A stretch of 64,000 nucleotides of DNA from an uncultured Christensenella sp. (GCA_910587015.1 CAJUME010000005.1:62001-126000); one strand, 5' to 3'. Counted from the stretch's first letter, positions 1 to 9,883 are shown. Program-made: numbers and translations. Notes: a model not told the origin generated them from the letters alone.

Positions 1-783
1 GCCAAGCTTTAAGCCTTTGATTTTTTCCGCGGACTTCTGGCGGAGGAAATAGGTAAGATAGCATGACGCGGTTGTATCGTTAAGCGTGAGCGAGAGATAG
101 GTTTTTTCTATGCCGTTTTTGTTTTTATAGCTGCGTTCGCGAATGTCCTCGATTGTGCCGCAGATTACAACCTCCTCCGAGGAAAAATTCAAATCGCTTA
201 AATACACTGCGGTAGTCTGGATTTTTTCGCCCTCCAAAGGCTGAAAATCCTCTATTTTGAAGGTGCGGACGGGCATTTCGAACTCGATTTCGTCCTGAGC
301 CTCCTCCGTTTCCAGCTCCTCTAAATTTATCTGCGAGGCAACGCACTCACCCGAAAAATCGCCGCAATAGCATTTTTTTAAAAAGCCGTTGATTTTTTCG
401 CAAAGGCCATCGTTTATAAACGAGGGCGCAACCGCAATTTTGTAGAAAAAACCGTCCCCGCGCTTTTCTACGGATATATCATCGGGGGAAAGGGTTGCGA
501 AAACCGCCTTGGAAAAGCCGTTGACAGCCTCATAAATTTTGTTTTTGACCATTTCGCAGTCGGGGGAGAGCTTTACGATTTCCACCGCGCAGTTGAAATA
601 CGCGGGAACGTGCCTTCTTATTGCCGTAGCCGCGTTTTCCTTATCCGATTGCGTAAAGGCTTTGTCGGAAATGAGGTTGACTATAACCAAACGGCGCGCT
701 CTGTAAGCTTCGACAGAGCGCACAATGCAGTTTTTTAAGTTGTCGGATGCGGAGCGTATATCCGCGAGTACATTTGACAGCAT
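1..783 (-). CDS. polC: DNA polymerase III PolC-type alpha subunit, N-terminal part (cut by window edge)
   Basis: An open frame of 261 codons starts at the ATG at 783-781 and runs off the left edge, so only the N-terminus is seen. PolC is the replicative polymerase with built-in 3'-5' exonuclease found in low-GC Gram-positives. Residues from about 215 on (VVICGTIEDIRERSYKNKNG, then TYLSLTLNDTTASCYLTYF) look like the OB-fold that precedes the exonuclease domain in PolC, and the upstream alpha/beta part fits the PolC N-terminal domains. The gene follows ispG with a 17-nt gap, and ispG-polC is a common Firmicutes order, which supports the call. The exonuclease and polymerase domains lie outside the window. 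A generic OB-fold protein is the alternative, but context makes that unlikely. Confidence 0.82.
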   Translation of the reverse strand, partial: MLSNVLADIRSASDNLKNCIVRSVEAYRARRLVIVNLISDKAFTQSDKENAATAIRRHVPAYFNCAVEIVKLSPDCEMVKNKIYEAVNGFSKAVFATLSPDDISVEKRGDGFFYKIAVAPSFINDGLCEKINGFLKKCYCGDFSGECVASQINLEELETEEAQDEIEFEMPVRTFKIEDFQPLEGEKIQTTAVYLSDLNFSSEEVVICGTIEDIRERSYKNKNGIEKTYLSLTLNDTTASCYLTYFLRQKSAEKIKGLKLG

Positions 784-800
784 TTTATTTACCGAAAAAA

Positions 801-1853
801 TCAAACGCCGAGCAATGCGTTTATTTCCTTAAAAAATTCTTCCTCCGCATTTTCCGCGGGGATTTTTCTTATAATTTCGCCGCCCTTGAAAATGACGCAG
901 TAGTCCTGTGCGCCGGCTATGCCGATGTCGCAGTCCTTAGCCTCTCCCGGACCGTTGACAACACAGCCCATAACGGCAATTTTTAAGGGCTTTGAAAATT
1001 TTTCGACGTAATCGGTAACCCTTTTGGCAAGCGACATAGAATTCCACATACATCTGCCGCACGTCGGGCAGGCTATGACGTTGACGAAATTTTTATCCAA
1101 CCCCACCGCGCGCAAAAGCCGTTTTGCCGCATAAACCTCTTTAACCGAGTCGTCCGTTATGGAAACGCGCAGAGTGTCCCCTATTCCGTCCAAAAGTAAC
1201 GCGCCCAAAGCCGCCGAGGATTTGACGACAGCCATAGCCTCAGTGCCCGCCTCGGTAACGCCGATATGCAACGGATAGTCGGTTTTTTGGGAAAGCAGCC
1301 TGTAAGCGGCGACCGTTAAACGCGCGTCCGATGCCTTGACCGAAATCACAATATCGTTAACGCCGTGTTTTTCGAGCAAGGAAACGCTTTTTAGCGCGCT
1401 TTCCACAAGGGAGCGCTCGTTCTTGCCGTATTTTTGCAGAAATTCCTTTTCTATACTGCCCGTGTTTGCGCCAACCCGCACGGGAATTTTATGCGCGCGT
1501 ATACAGTCGGCGACAAGCTTTATTTCTGCCTCGCCGCCGATATTGCCGGGGTTTATACGTACCTTGTCCGCGCCGTTTTCTATTGCCGCAACGGCGAGCC
1601 TGTGCGAAAAATGTATATCCGCGACAAGCGGAATTTTTATTTTTGAGCTTATAGCCTTTATGGCAAGCGCGTCCGCCTCGTCAAGCACGGAAACGCGGAT
1701 TATTTCGCAGCCCGCATTTTCAAGCGCGCAAATCTGCGCGACCGTCGAGCTGACGTCCGATGTTTTTGTCGTGCACATCGATTGAATTTTAACGCTTTCG
1801 CCGCCGCCGACAAAAATTCCGCCGACTGCGACCTTTTTTGTGATTTTATCCAT
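801..1853 (-). CDS. ispG: 4-hydroxy-3-methylbut-2-en-1-yl diphosphate synthase (flavodoxin)
   Basis: IspG (GcpE) converts methylerythritol cyclodiphosphate to HMBPP, the penultimate step of the MEP isoprenoid pathway, using a 4Fe-4S cluster. The 350-residue protein has the usual length for the short bacterial form. The TIM-barrel part includes the VRINPGNIGG motif near residue 98. The cluster ligands are visible: ACPTCGRC gives C262 and C265, and MGCVVNGPGEAKDCDIG gives C297, with E304 as the probable fourth ligand. The start ATG overlaps the nrdR stop by one base (TAATG), so the two are translationally coupled, and polC follows. All key residues are present and nothing looks unusual. Confidence 0.97.
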   Translation of the reverse strand: MDKITKKVAVGGIFVGGGESVKIQSMCTTKTSDVSSTVAQICALENAGCEIIRVSVLDEADALAIKAISSKIKIPLVADIHFSHRLAVAAIENGADKVRINPGNIGGEAEIKLVADCIRAHKIPVRVGANTGSIEKEFLQKYGKNERSLVESALKSVSLLEKHGVNDIVISVKASDARLTVAAYRLLSQKTDYPLHIGVTEAGTEAMAVVKSSAALGALLLDGIGDTLRVSITDDSVKEVYAAKRLLRAVGLDKNFVNVIACPTCGRCMWNSMSLAKRVTDYVEKFSKPLKIAVMGCVVNGPGEAKDCDIGIAGAQDYCVIFKGGEIIRKIPAENAEEEFFKEINALLGV

Positions 1854-2314
1854 TACAGCTTTTTATTGTCTATAAGCCTTTGCAGCTCATGCATAAAGCT
1901 TTCGATATCCTTGAACGAGCGGTAAACGCTTGCATAGCGGACGTACGCAACCTCATCGTACTTTTTAAGCTCTTCCATAACCATCTCACCGATGAGCTTG
2001 GAGGAAATTTCCTGCTCCATGGAATTATAAACCTTTTTTGCAACGACCGAAACCATTTCGTCAATCGCGCTCATGGAAACGGGACGTTTTTCGCACGACT
2101 TTATAATGCCGTTTTTGACCTTTTGCGCATCGAACGCCTGCCGCAGTCCGCTTGTTTTTACCACGAGCACGGGGGTGTCCTCGATTGTTTCATAGGTGGT
2201 AAAGCGTCTGCCGCAGCTTATGCATTCGCGGCGGCGGCGGATTGTTCTGCCCTCGTCTGCCGAACGGCTGTCGATAACCTTACTGTCCTCGCAGCCGCAA
2301 TAAAGACATTTCAT
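1853..2314 (-). CDS. nrdR: Transcriptional repressor NrdR
   Basis: NrdR represses ribonucleotide reductase genes in response to the ATP/dATP balance. The protein has 153 residues, normal for the family. Its N-terminal zinc ribbon has C3, C6, C31 and C34 (CLYC and CISC) with the Arg-rich GRTIRRRRECISCGRRF stretch that helps contact DNA. The ATP-cone follows from about residue 46 (VLVVKTSGLRQAFDAQKVKNG). No NrdR box or nrd gene is visible nearby, so its targets lie elsewhere. It sits between purL (53-nt gap) and ispG (1-nt overlap) on the same strand and may be read through from the purine operon. Confidence 0.97.
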   Translation of the reverse strand: MKCLYCGCEDSKVIDSRSADEGRTIRRRRECISCGRRFTTYETIEDTPVLVVKTSGLRQAFDAQKVKNGIIKSCEKRPVSMSAIDEMVSVVAKKVYNSMEQEISSKLIGEMVMEELKKYDEVAYVRYASVYRSFKDIESFMHELQRLIDNKKL

Positions 2315-2367
2315 TTTTTATTTTCCTTAAATATTTTTATGCTTTTACGCGCTGTCCGCGCGATTGC

Positions 2368-5300
2368 TTACTTGAAATATTTTACGCCGCTTTCGAAAAT
2401 TTGCATATCGAACGCACCCGTAAAGTTTTTGTAAAGGTTAATGCCGCGCCTTTCACTGTGACCCATTTTGCCGAATACTCTGCCGTCGGGCGAGGTTATG
2501 CCCTCGATTGCCCACATACTGCCGTTGGGGTTATAGGGGCTTTCCATTGTCGGCTTGCCGTTTAAATCAACGTACTGCGTTGCGATTTGTCCGCGCTTTT
2601 TCATAAGAGCGAGCTCTTCCGCGGGAGCGACTATTTTCCCCTCGCCGTGGGATACGGGAACGGAATACACATCGCCCACCTTACATGCCGAAAGCCACGG
2701 GCTGACAACAGACGATACGCGGATATTCGCCATAGTGGAAACGTGACGGGAAATATTGTTGTAGGTAAGCGTGGGAGAATTTTCCGTAAGCGGGCAAACC
2801 TTGCCGTAGGGAACGAGCCCGAGCTTGATAAGCGCCTGAAAACCGTTGCATATACCAAGGGCAAGCCCATCGCGCACCCGCAAAAATTCCATAATCTTTT
2901 CCGAAATTGCGGGACTTTGGAAGGTGGTTGCAATAAACTTGCCGGAGCCGTCCGGCTCGTCACCGCCCGAGAAGCCGCCGGGGAAGGCAATTATATTTGC
3001 GCGCTCTATTGCCGAAATTATTGCTTTAACGCTTTCCTCAATGTCCTGAGGAGTGCGGTTTTTAATGACGAGAATTTCCGTTTCAGCGCCCGCCAGACGG
3101 AAGGCGCGTTCTGTATCCAGCTCGCAGTTGGTGCCGGGGAATGCTGGTATAAACACGCGGGGCTTAGCCGCTTTAATAGCGATATTTGTATATTTAAGCC
3201 TTATGGGACAGTCGCAGTCGGGCGTTTCTCCCTCTGCGGATGCGGTTGCGGGGAATACTCCGTCAAGCCTCTGCGTATACGCCTTTACAACCTCCGACTG
3301 CTCTGCCGTTTCGCCGTCAAGGACAAAGTCCTTTTCAATCGTTTCGCCGAGCAGAGTGTATTCCAGCCCCTCAAAAATGCTTTCGTCCTCGGCAGAAACA
3401 ATAATATCACCGTAGCACTCTTTAAACAGTTTGCCGTAACCGCAGCCGAAGCTGAAACCGAAACCGTTGCCGAGGCAGGATTTGACGACTGCCGCCGCCG
3501 CGCCGCCCTTTTCCACAACGGTTGCAAGCTTGATTTGCCCCCCGCATATGCCCGAGTTAACGGTATTGTACAGTGTTTTGAGGTACACAAAATCGGGGAT
3601 ATTGCTTTCGTCCCTTTTGATGTGAAGTTGGTATAATTTTTTGCCCGCGCGGGTTACCACGTTGGTAATAAGCGCAGACGCCTTTGCGGGTGCAAGCGCA
3701 AAGGATATAAGCGTGGGCGGAACATCGATATCCTCGAACGTGCCGCTCATGGAATCCTTGCCGCCTATCGCGCCCAGACCGAGGTTAATTTGCGCATATA
3801 AGGCGCCCAACAGTGCCGCAGTAGGCACGCCCCAGCGCTTTTTGTCATCGCGCAGGCGCATAAAGAATTCCTGCAGGGTAAGACGTATGTCCTCCATTTT
3901 TGCGCCCGCGGCAACCACCTTGGAAACCGAGGTAACAATCGAATATATCGCGCCCGTGAAGGGTGACGAGGACATAAGCTCGGGATTATATCCGTATGCC
4001 GAAACAGTGCAGTCGTCCGTTTCTCCGCCGGTCAGCTTTGCCGCCATTGCAATTACGGGCGTAAGCTGATATTTGCCGCCGAACGGCATATATACAGACT
4101 TTGCGCCGATTGTGGAGTCGAACGTTTCCGCAAGACCCTTTTTGGAGCAAACGTTTAGCTGTGAAAGGGTTGCGCAAAGCTTATCCTTAAGCGGCTGAAC
4201 GCTTTCCGGCTCGGCAAAGAATGAGGTGATATTGTCGTTTATTTCCGCGTCTGTCTGCTGCTTTACGCCGTTTGTATCGAGGAAGGCGCGCGCAATATCA
4301 ACAATCGTTTTGCCGCGGTGGTACATTTTTATTCTGCCGTGGTCCATGACGAACGCAACGGGCGTAGCGGAAAGGTTTTCCTCCGCCGCAAGCGCGATAA
4401 ATTCATCTGCATTCTCGGGCTCGATTACTACCGCCATTCTTTCCTGAGATTCGGAAATGGCAAGCTCGGTACCCGACAGCCCCTGATATTTTTTGGGAAT
4501 TTTATCAAGGAATATGTCAAGTCCGTCCGCAAGCTCGCCTATGGCAACTGACACGCCGCCCGCGCCGAAGTCGTTGCATTTTTTAATCATTTTGGTAGCG
4601 CGGGGATTGAGGAATAGCCTTTGAAGCTTTCTTTCCGTAAGCGCGTTACCCTTCTGCACCTCTGCGCCGCAGGTCTGCACGGACTGCTTGTCATGCGCCT
4701 TGGAGGAGCCCGTAGCCCCGCCGCAGCCATCGCGGCCCGTTTCTCCGCCGAGGAGTATTATAACGTCGCCCTTGACGGGCTTGGCGCGGTAAATCATATC
4801 CGAACGCGCGCCGCCGACTACAAAGCCCGTTTCAAGACGCTTTGCCTTATAGCCCGCGTGATAAACCTCGTCAACCTGACCCGTGGCAAGACCTATCTGG
4901 TTGCCGTAGGACGAGAAGCCCGCCGCCGCAGTGGTGGTTATTACCCTTTGCGGAAGCTTGCCCGCAATGGTGTTTTCCAAGGGCTCGGTAGGGTCGGCGG
5001 AGCCCGTTATTCTCATGGACTGCAAAACGTAGGTTCTGCCCGAAAGCGGGTCGCGGATTGCTCCGCCGAGGCAGGTTGCCGCACCGCCGAACGGCTCTAT
5101 CTCCGTGGGGTGGTTGTGCGTTTCGTTCTTGAACATTATTGTATATTTTTCGGGCTGACCGTCTATAGTCGCATCGATTTTTATGGCGCAGGCGTTTATT
5201 TCGTCCGATTCGTCGAGATTGTCGAGCTTGCCGTCCTTTTTAAGCTTTTTTGCGCCGATTGTGGCGATATCCATAAGGCAGGGATATTTGTCGCTTCTGC

Positions 5301-6075
5301 CCGCGTACAGCTCACCGAAAAGACTATTATACAGTTCAAGCGATTTGGAAATATGCGCGTTATCGCTGTTGACTGTTATATTTTTAAGCTCGGTAGCAAA
5401 AGTTGTATGGCGGCAATGGTCTGACCAGTATGTATCTATTACGCGGATTTCCGTTTCGGTAGGGTTGCGCTTTTCTTTTTTGAAATAGTCGCGCACAAAA
5501 GCAAGGTCTTCAACCGACATTGCAAGACCCATTTTTGCGTGATAATTCTTTATATCCTTATCGGAGAATTTGATAAAGCCCTCTACGTCGCTGACGTCCT
5601 CCGCTTCTGCCGCGGTCCGAATAAGCGTTTCGGGCTTTTCAAGCGAAACCTCTTCGCTTTCCACGGGGTTGATAAGGTGCTTTTTTATGCGCGAAAGCTC
5701 GTCCTCGGAAACGCCCGAAACCGCGTAAACGGTTGCGCATTTTATAAGGGGACGCTCCTTCTGCGTCAACAGCTGAACGCACTGAGCCGCGCTGTCCGCG
5801 CGCTGGTCGTACTGGCCCGTAAGGTAGGCGATTGCAAAGGTTTTATAGCCGCTTTCCGCCCTGAACTCTTCATAAATGACGTTATCCACGGGCGGCTCGG
5901 AAAATACGCAGGGAACTGCGGAATTAAATTCCTCTTCCGTAAGCCCCTCAACATCGTATCTTATAAGACTGCGCACATCGGATGCGTTTATTTTGAGGAG
6001 ATTGCGAATTTCTTCCTTAACCTTTTTTGCATGTAAATTGTCTTTTTTTTCTACAAAAATTCTGTAAATGTTCAT
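2368..6075 (-). CDS. purL: Phosphoribosylformylglycinamidine synthase, large single-chain form
   Basis: This enzyme makes FGAM from FGAR, ATP and glutamine (step 4 of IMP synthesis). The 1235-residue chain is the fused form, carrying the PurS-like N-terminus, two AIRS-type synthetase halves and a C-terminal glutamine amidotransferase, in contrast to the split PurS/PurL/PurQ set of Bacillus. The first synthetase half shows SDHCRHTTF near residue 220 and MFKNETHNHPTEIEPFGGAA. The glutaminase domain begins near residue 985 (FIPAFPGTNCELDTERAF) and has the nucleophile in GICNGFQALIKLG (about C1076) and a catalytic His in SHGEG. It is the last pur gene of the operon, 10 nt after purD. Confidence 0.97.
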   Translation of the reverse strand: MNIYRIFVEKKDNLHAKKVKEEIRNLLKINASDVRSLIRYDVEGLTEEEFNSAVPCVFSEPPVDNVIYEEFRAESGYKTFAIAYLTGQYDQRADSAAQCVQLLTQKERPLIKCATVYAVSGVSEDELSRIKKHLINPVESEEVSLEKPETLIRTAAEAEDVSDVEGFIKFSDKDIKNYHAKMGLAMSVEDLAFVRDYFKKEKRNPTETEIRVIDTYWSDHCRHTTFATELKNITVNSDNAHISKSLELYNSLFGELYAGRSDKYPCLMDIATIGAKKLKKDGKLDNLDESDEINACAIKIDATIDGQPEKYTIMFKNETHNHPTEIEPFGGAATCLGGAIRDPLSGRTYVLQSMRITGSADPTEPLENTIAGKLPQRVITTTAAAGFSSYGNQIGLATGQVDEVYHAGYKAKRLETGFVVGGARSDMIYRAKPVKGDVIILLGGETGRDGCGGATGSSKAHDKQSVQTCGAEVQKGNALTERKLQRLFLNPRATKMIKKCNDFGAGGVSVAIGELADGLDIFLDKIPKKYQGLSGTELAISESQERMAVVIEPENADEFIALAAEENLSATPVAFVMDHGRIKMYHRGKTIVDIARAFLDTNGVKQQTDAEINDNITSFFAEPESVQPLKDKLCATLSQLNVCSKKGLAETFDSTIGAKSVYMPFGGKYQLTPVIAMAAKLTGGETDDCTVSAYGYNPELMSSSPFTGAIYSIVTSVSKVVAAGAKMEDIRLTLQEFFMRLRDDKKRWGVPTAALLGALYAQINLGLGAIGGKDSMSGTFEDIDVPPTLISFALAPAKASALITNVVTRAGKKLYQLHIKRDESNIPDFVYLKTLYNTVNSGICGGQIKLATVVEKGGAAAAVVKSCLGNGFGFSFGCGYGKLFKECYGDIIVSAEDESIFEGLEYTLLGETIEKDFVLDGETAEQSEVVKAYTQRLDGVFPATASAEGETPDCDCPIRLKYTNIAIKAAKPRVFIPAFPGTNCELDTERAFRLAGAETEILVIKNRTPQDIEESVKAIISAIERANIIAFPGGFSGGDEPDGSGKFIATTFQSPAISEKIMEFLRVRDGLALGICNGFQALIKLGLVPYGKVCPLTENSPTLTYNNISRHVSTMANIRVSSVVSPWLSACKVGDVYSVPVSHGEGKIVAPAEELALMKKRGQIATQYVDLNGKPTMESPYNPNGSMWAIEGITSPDGRVFGKMGHSERRGINLYKNFTGAFDMQIFESGVKYFK

Positions 6076-6085
6076 ATATTTAACC

Positions 6086-7366
6086 TTAGCCTTTGCGGTA
6101 TTTTAAGCCTATATCCGTGCGGTACTGCATGCCTTCCCAGTGAATGCCCTCAACCGACTTATAGGCTTTTTTGCGGGCGTCCTCAATTGTTTTGCCCTTG
6201 GCAACCACGCCTAAAACCCTGCCGCCGTTTGTTACAAGCCTTCCGTCCTTAACGGCGGTGCCCGCATGCACAAGCACTGCCTCGCCCGTGTTGCCTATTG
6301 TAATTTCCTTGCCCTTTGCATAGCCGAGGGGATAGCCGCCGCTTGCCAGCACAACGCAGACGCAAGCGCCCTCCTCCCACTCGATTTTTATGTCTGCAAG
6401 CCGTTCGTCCGTAACCGCCTCGAAAACGTCCATAAGGTCGGTCTTTAACATAGGAAGAATAACCTGAGTTTCGGGGTCGCCGAAGCGGGAATTGTATTCA
6501 ATCACCTTCATACCCTTATCTGTGCGCATAAGCCCGAAATACAGACAGCCCTTGAACGTTCTGCCCTCGGCGTTCATTGCGTGCATTGTAGGGAGCATGA
6601 TTTTATCGTAAACTTCTTTCTCTATCTCTTTCGACCAGAAAGGACAGGGTGAAAACGTGCCCATACCGCCTGTGTTAAGCCCCTTGTCGCCGTCGTAAAC
6701 GCGCTTGTGGTCGCAGGAGGTTATCATGGGTACTATTGTTTTACCATCGGTAAACGCAAGTACGGAAACCTCCTCTCCGGGGGTATATTTCAAGCCTTTA
6801 AGGCACTCCTCTATAACAATTACGTTGCCCGCCGCGCCGAAGGCTTTGTCAAGCATAATTTCCTTTAAGCCCTCTTCCGCCTGCTTCAAATCCTCGCACA
6901 CAAGCACGCCCTTGCCGAGGGCAAGCCCGTCCGCCTTTAAAACGATTGGCGCGCCCTTTGCGCGGATATACTGCAAAGCCTTGTCATAGTCGCTGAAAAT
7001 TTCCGATTCCGCGGTGGGAATGTTGTACTTTTTCATTAAATTTTTGGAAAAAGCCTTGCTTGCCTCGATTATAGCCGCATTTTTGCGGGGGCCGAAACAG
7101 CGTTTACCCATAGCTTCCAGCTCGTCCACAAGCCCTATTGCAAGCGGGTCGTCGGGCGCAACGACAATATAGTCGATTTCGGGGTGCTCGCCGACATATT
7201 TTTTTACCGCCGAAATGTTCATATAATCAACGTCCACATTTTCCGCTATCTGCGCGGTGCCCGCATTGCCTTTCATGCAATACAGTTTTTCAACGCGTTT
7301 GCTTTTTCTTAATGCGATAAGAATTGCGTGCTCTCTTCCGCCGTTACCTATAACAAGTACGTTCAT
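6086..7366 (-). CDS. purD: Phosphoribosylamine--glycine ligase
   Basis: PurD joins glycine to phosphoribosylamine to give GAR (step 2 of purine synthesis). The 426-residue protein has the family's ATP-grasp layout: an N-terminal domain starting MNVLVIGNGGREHAI, the ATP-grasp core with VLKADGLALGKGV, the substrate/ATP loop NTGGMGTFSP and the metal site EYNSRFGDPETQ. Length is typical. It lies 27 nt after purH and 10 nt before purL in the purine operon. No missing residues or fusions are seen. Confidence 0.97.
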   Translation of the reverse strand: MNVLVIGNGGREHAILIALRKSKRVEKLYCMKGNAGTAQIAENVDVDYMNISAVKKYVGEHPEIDYIVVAPDDPLAIGLVDELEAMGKRCFGPRKNAAIIEASKAFSKNLMKKYNIPTAESEIFSDYDKALQYIRAKGAPIVLKADGLALGKGVLVCEDLKQAEEGLKEIMLDKAFGAAGNVIVIEECLKGLKYTPGEEVSVLAFTDGKTIVPMITSCDHKRVYDGDKGLNTGGMGTFSPCPFWSKEIEKEVYDKIMLPTMHAMNAEGRTFKGCLYFGLMRTDKGMKVIEYNSRFGDPETQVILPMLKTDLMDVFEAVTDERLADIKIEWEEGACVCVVLASGGYPLGYAKGKEITIGNTGEAVLVHAGTAVKDGRLVTNGGRVLGVVAKGKTIEDARKKAYKSVEGIHWEGMQYRTDIGLKYRKG

Positions 7367-7393
7367 TTGTCTACCTTTTGTTATTTGATTATA

Positions 7394-9013
7394 TCAGTGC
7401 TTGAAATGGCGGTTGCCGACAAATACCATAGCAATGCCCGCCTTGTTGCACGCTTCAACAGAAGCCTCGTCCTGAATGGAGCCGCCCGGCTGAATGATTG
7501 CGGTTATTCCCGCTTTCACGCACTCCTCAACGCAATCGGGGAAAGGGAAAAACGCGTCCGAAGCCATTACCGAGCCTTTCGCCTCTTTACCGGCGTGCTC
7601 GATTGCCTGCTTTGCCGCCCAGATACGGTTTGTCTGCCCCATACCTATGCCCGTGGTTCTGCCCTGCTTGCCTATAACTATTGCGTTGGATTTGGTATGC
7701 TTGACAACTTTCCAGTTGAAAAGCATTGCCTCAACCTCGTCCGCCGTAGGCGCGCGGTCGGTAACTACGCCTACGCCGTAAGTCTTTCTCTGTTTGCCGT
7801 TTGCGGTAGTAACCGTTTCAACCTTAGCATTTGTTTTGAAGACGTTCATATCCTCGTTTGCAATAAGGCTTTCGTCGTACTGCTGTACAAGAAGTCCGCC
7901 GTAAACCTTTTTCATATCGAAAGCGGTGCTCTCTCTGCGGGCGGAGATATTTTCAATCTGCAAAAGACGGATATTTTTCTTCTGTTTGAGTATTTCAAGC
8001 GCCTTGTCCGTGTAGGCGGGCGCCATAACGATTTCTATAAAAATTTTATTGATTTCTGTCGCGGTCTGCTCGTCAACGGTGCCGTTGATTGCGAGTATTC
8101 CGCCGAAAACGGAAACGGGGTCGCTTTCATACGCCCGCATATATGCCTCGAATACCGACTTGCCGGTGCCCACTCCGCAAGGATTTGCATGCTTGCACGC
8201 GACCACTGCGGGAGTTGTACCAAACTCCTTCAAAAGCTCCAAAGCGCCGTTCGCATCGTTGATATTGTTATATGAAAGCTCTTTACCCCAAAGCTGTTTT
8301 GCCGAGGAAAGCGAGCCCTTGCGGATAAACTGTTCGTTATAAAAAACCGCTTGCTGGTCGGGGTTTTCGCCGTAGCGCATATCCTGCGCCTTTTCGTAAG
8401 CGAAAGTTACCTCGTCGGGGAATGTTATGCCGAGCTGGGAAGCAAGATAGTTGGAAATAAGACTGTCGTAAACCGCTGTATGCGCAAAAACCTTGTATTG
8501 AAGGTATTTTTTTGTGGCGAGCGAAACTCCGCCGTTTGCAAGCTCCTGCAAAACCTTGTCATAGTCCTTGGGGTCAACGATTACGGCTACGTCCTGATAG
8601 TTTTTAGCCGCCGCGCGTATCATTGTAGGCCCGCCTATATCTATGTTTTCAACACATTCGGCGAAGTCCGCGCCCTTTGCAAGCGTGGCTTTGAAAGGAT
8701 ATAAATTTACGCAAACAACGTCTATTGTGTTTATGTTGAGCTTTTCAAGCTGAGCCATATGCTCGGGGTTGGAACGCATTGCCAAAAGTCCCGCGTGAAC
8801 GTTGGGGTGCAGAGTTTTAACCCTGCCGTCAAGACACTCGGGAAAGCCCGTTATTTCGGAAATGCCTATAACTTTAAGCCCCGCGTCCTTTAAGGCTTTT
8901 GCCGTGCCGCCCGTGGATATAATTTCGAACCCGCATTTTACAAGCCCCTTGCAGAACTCCACAACTCCCGTTTTATCGGAAACGCTTACAAGCGCTCTTT
9001 TCTTCATTTTCAT
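7394..9013 (-). CDS. purH: Bifunctional AICAR transformylase / IMP cyclohydrolase
   Basis: PurH performs the last two steps to IMP: formyl transfer to AICAR, then ring closure. The N-terminal MGS-like cyclohydrolase domain is recognisable from ALVSVSDKTGVVEFCKGLV and ISTGGTAKALKDAGL. The C-terminal transformylase domain contains RYGENPDQQAVFY, the catalytic CKHANPCGVG and the end motif IQPGGSIQDEASVEACNKAG. At 539 residues it is slightly longer than many PurH proteins (about 510-530). It follows the lipoprotein gene at 9062-9883 by 48 nt, so the normal purN-purH adjacency is interrupted here. Confidence 0.97.
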   Translation of the reverse strand: MKMKKRALVSVSDKTGVVEFCKGLVKCGFEIISTGGTAKALKDAGLKVIGISEITGFPECLDGRVKTLHPNVHAGLLAMRSNPEHMAQLEKLNINTIDVVCVNLYPFKATLAKGADFAECVENIDIGGPTMIRAAAKNYQDVAVIVDPKDYDKVLQELANGGVSLATKKYLQYKVFAHTAVYDSLISNYLASQLGITFPDEVTFAYEKAQDMRYGENPDQQAVFYNEQFIRKGSLSSAKQLWGKELSYNNINDANGALELLKEFGTTPAVVACKHANPCGVGTGKSVFEAYMRAYESDPVSVFGGILAINGTVDEQTATEINKIFIEIVMAPAYTDKALEILKQKKNIRLLQIENISARRESTAFDMKKVYGGLLVQQYDESLIANEDMNVFKTNAKVETVTTANGKQRKTYGVGVVTDRAPTADEVEAMLFNWKVVKHTKSNAIVIGKQGRTTGIGMGQTNRIWAAKQAIEHAGKEAKGSVMASDAFFPFPDCVEECVKAGITAIIQPGGSIQDEASVEACNKAGIAMVFVGNRHFKH

Positions 9014-9061
9014 AAATCTTTCTCCTTTTAAGCTTTTGCCAGCTTGTCTGTCGTATCTATT

Positions 9062-9883
9062 TTAATTTTTAATCCATTTAGCATAAAGCTTTAAACCGTC
9101 TTTCTCAGTATATTGAGACGGCAAAGTCGGCAAATAGTTGTTTCCATAATGCGCTATAGTATTATTATCAACCACCAACTTTTCGCCCGTTTTGTCAGTT
9201 TCAAAATCCCATGCATTTATACATTCGGGTTCTTTATACCAACCGCCGAAAGCATAACCCGACCTTTCCGGCTCAGGCGGTATAAAGCTGATTGTTTCGT
9301 TATCATAGCTGTCTACCCAATAATACCCCTCGTTTTCTGCAAACTCGTAATTATACATATAAGAAACGTTCGCTAACAAGGTATATCTTACTGTATTCGT
9401 ACCATATCCTATCTCCGGATTAATAATTTTGTCATAAACTGGATAACTCACAATATCGCCGCCACCGCCTCCAATTTTATGAATATTATATTTTAGGTAT
9501 ACTTCAAAACAATTTTCAAAAATTGCAGAACCTTCCTGCCCCCAATTATCTATAGAAAAATTTATGTATAATTTCTTTAAATTATCGCTTACTAACCTAC
9601 CAATAGGTGCAGTCCATGTATTTTTGCGAGAATATCCAATCCCTAAAATCGGAACACCGTCTATTTCCTGCGGCAGTATAAGCTCTGTTTGTTCTGTTCC
9701 AAGCTCTGTCAACCCAATCAGGTAACCTTTCTTTTTACCTTTTTCAGTTCTGACCGCATAACGGAAGTATTCGTTGTCATATTCAGGTAAATAATCTTCT
9801 GGGAGCAAGAAACACCCCGACATACTGCACAGCATTATCAAACAGCATAGCAAAAGTGGAACTTTATAAAGTAATTTCTTCAT
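9062..9883 (-). CDS. Lipoprotein with InlB B-repeat-like C-terminus, inserted in the purine operon
   Basis: The 273-residue product starts with a short basic and hydrophobic signal (MKKLLYKVPLLLCCLIMLCS) ending in a lipobox with Cys near residue 24, so it should be a cell-surface lipoprotein. Residues of about 200-273 carry the signature of the InlB B-repeat / Listeria-Bacteroides repeat (SGYAFGGWYKEPECINAWDF and LKLYAKW), an extracellular adhesion-type fold. The middle (about 50-190) is unrecognised. A strong Shine-Dalgarno (AAGGAGGT) precedes the ATG. The gene is more AT-rich than the pur genes on both sides and has no obvious link to purine synthesis. Function unknown; presumably co-transcribed with purN and purH. 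Confidence 0.85.
   Translation of the reverse strand: MKKLLYKVPLLLCCLIMLCSMSGCFLLPEDYLPEYDNEYFRYAVRTEKGKKKGYLIGLTELGTEQTELILPQEIDGVPILGIGYSRKNTWTAPIGRLVSDNLKKLYINFSIDNWGQEGSAIFENCFEVYLKYNIHKIGGGGGDIVSYPVYDKIINPEIGYGTNTVRYTLLANVSYMYNYEFAENEGYYWVDSYDNETISFIPPEPERSGYAFGGWYKEPECINAWDFETDKTGEKLVVDNNTIAHYGNNYLPTLPSQYTEKDGLKLYAKWIKN

Noticed and set aside
2587..3636. Long plus-strand frame (349 codons) opposite purL
   Set aside because: It is antisense to highly conserved PurL sequence, has no recognisable domain and no Shine-Dalgarno. It is explained by the codon bias of the opposite strand. The same holds for 22492-23448, 7328-8275 and similar frames.
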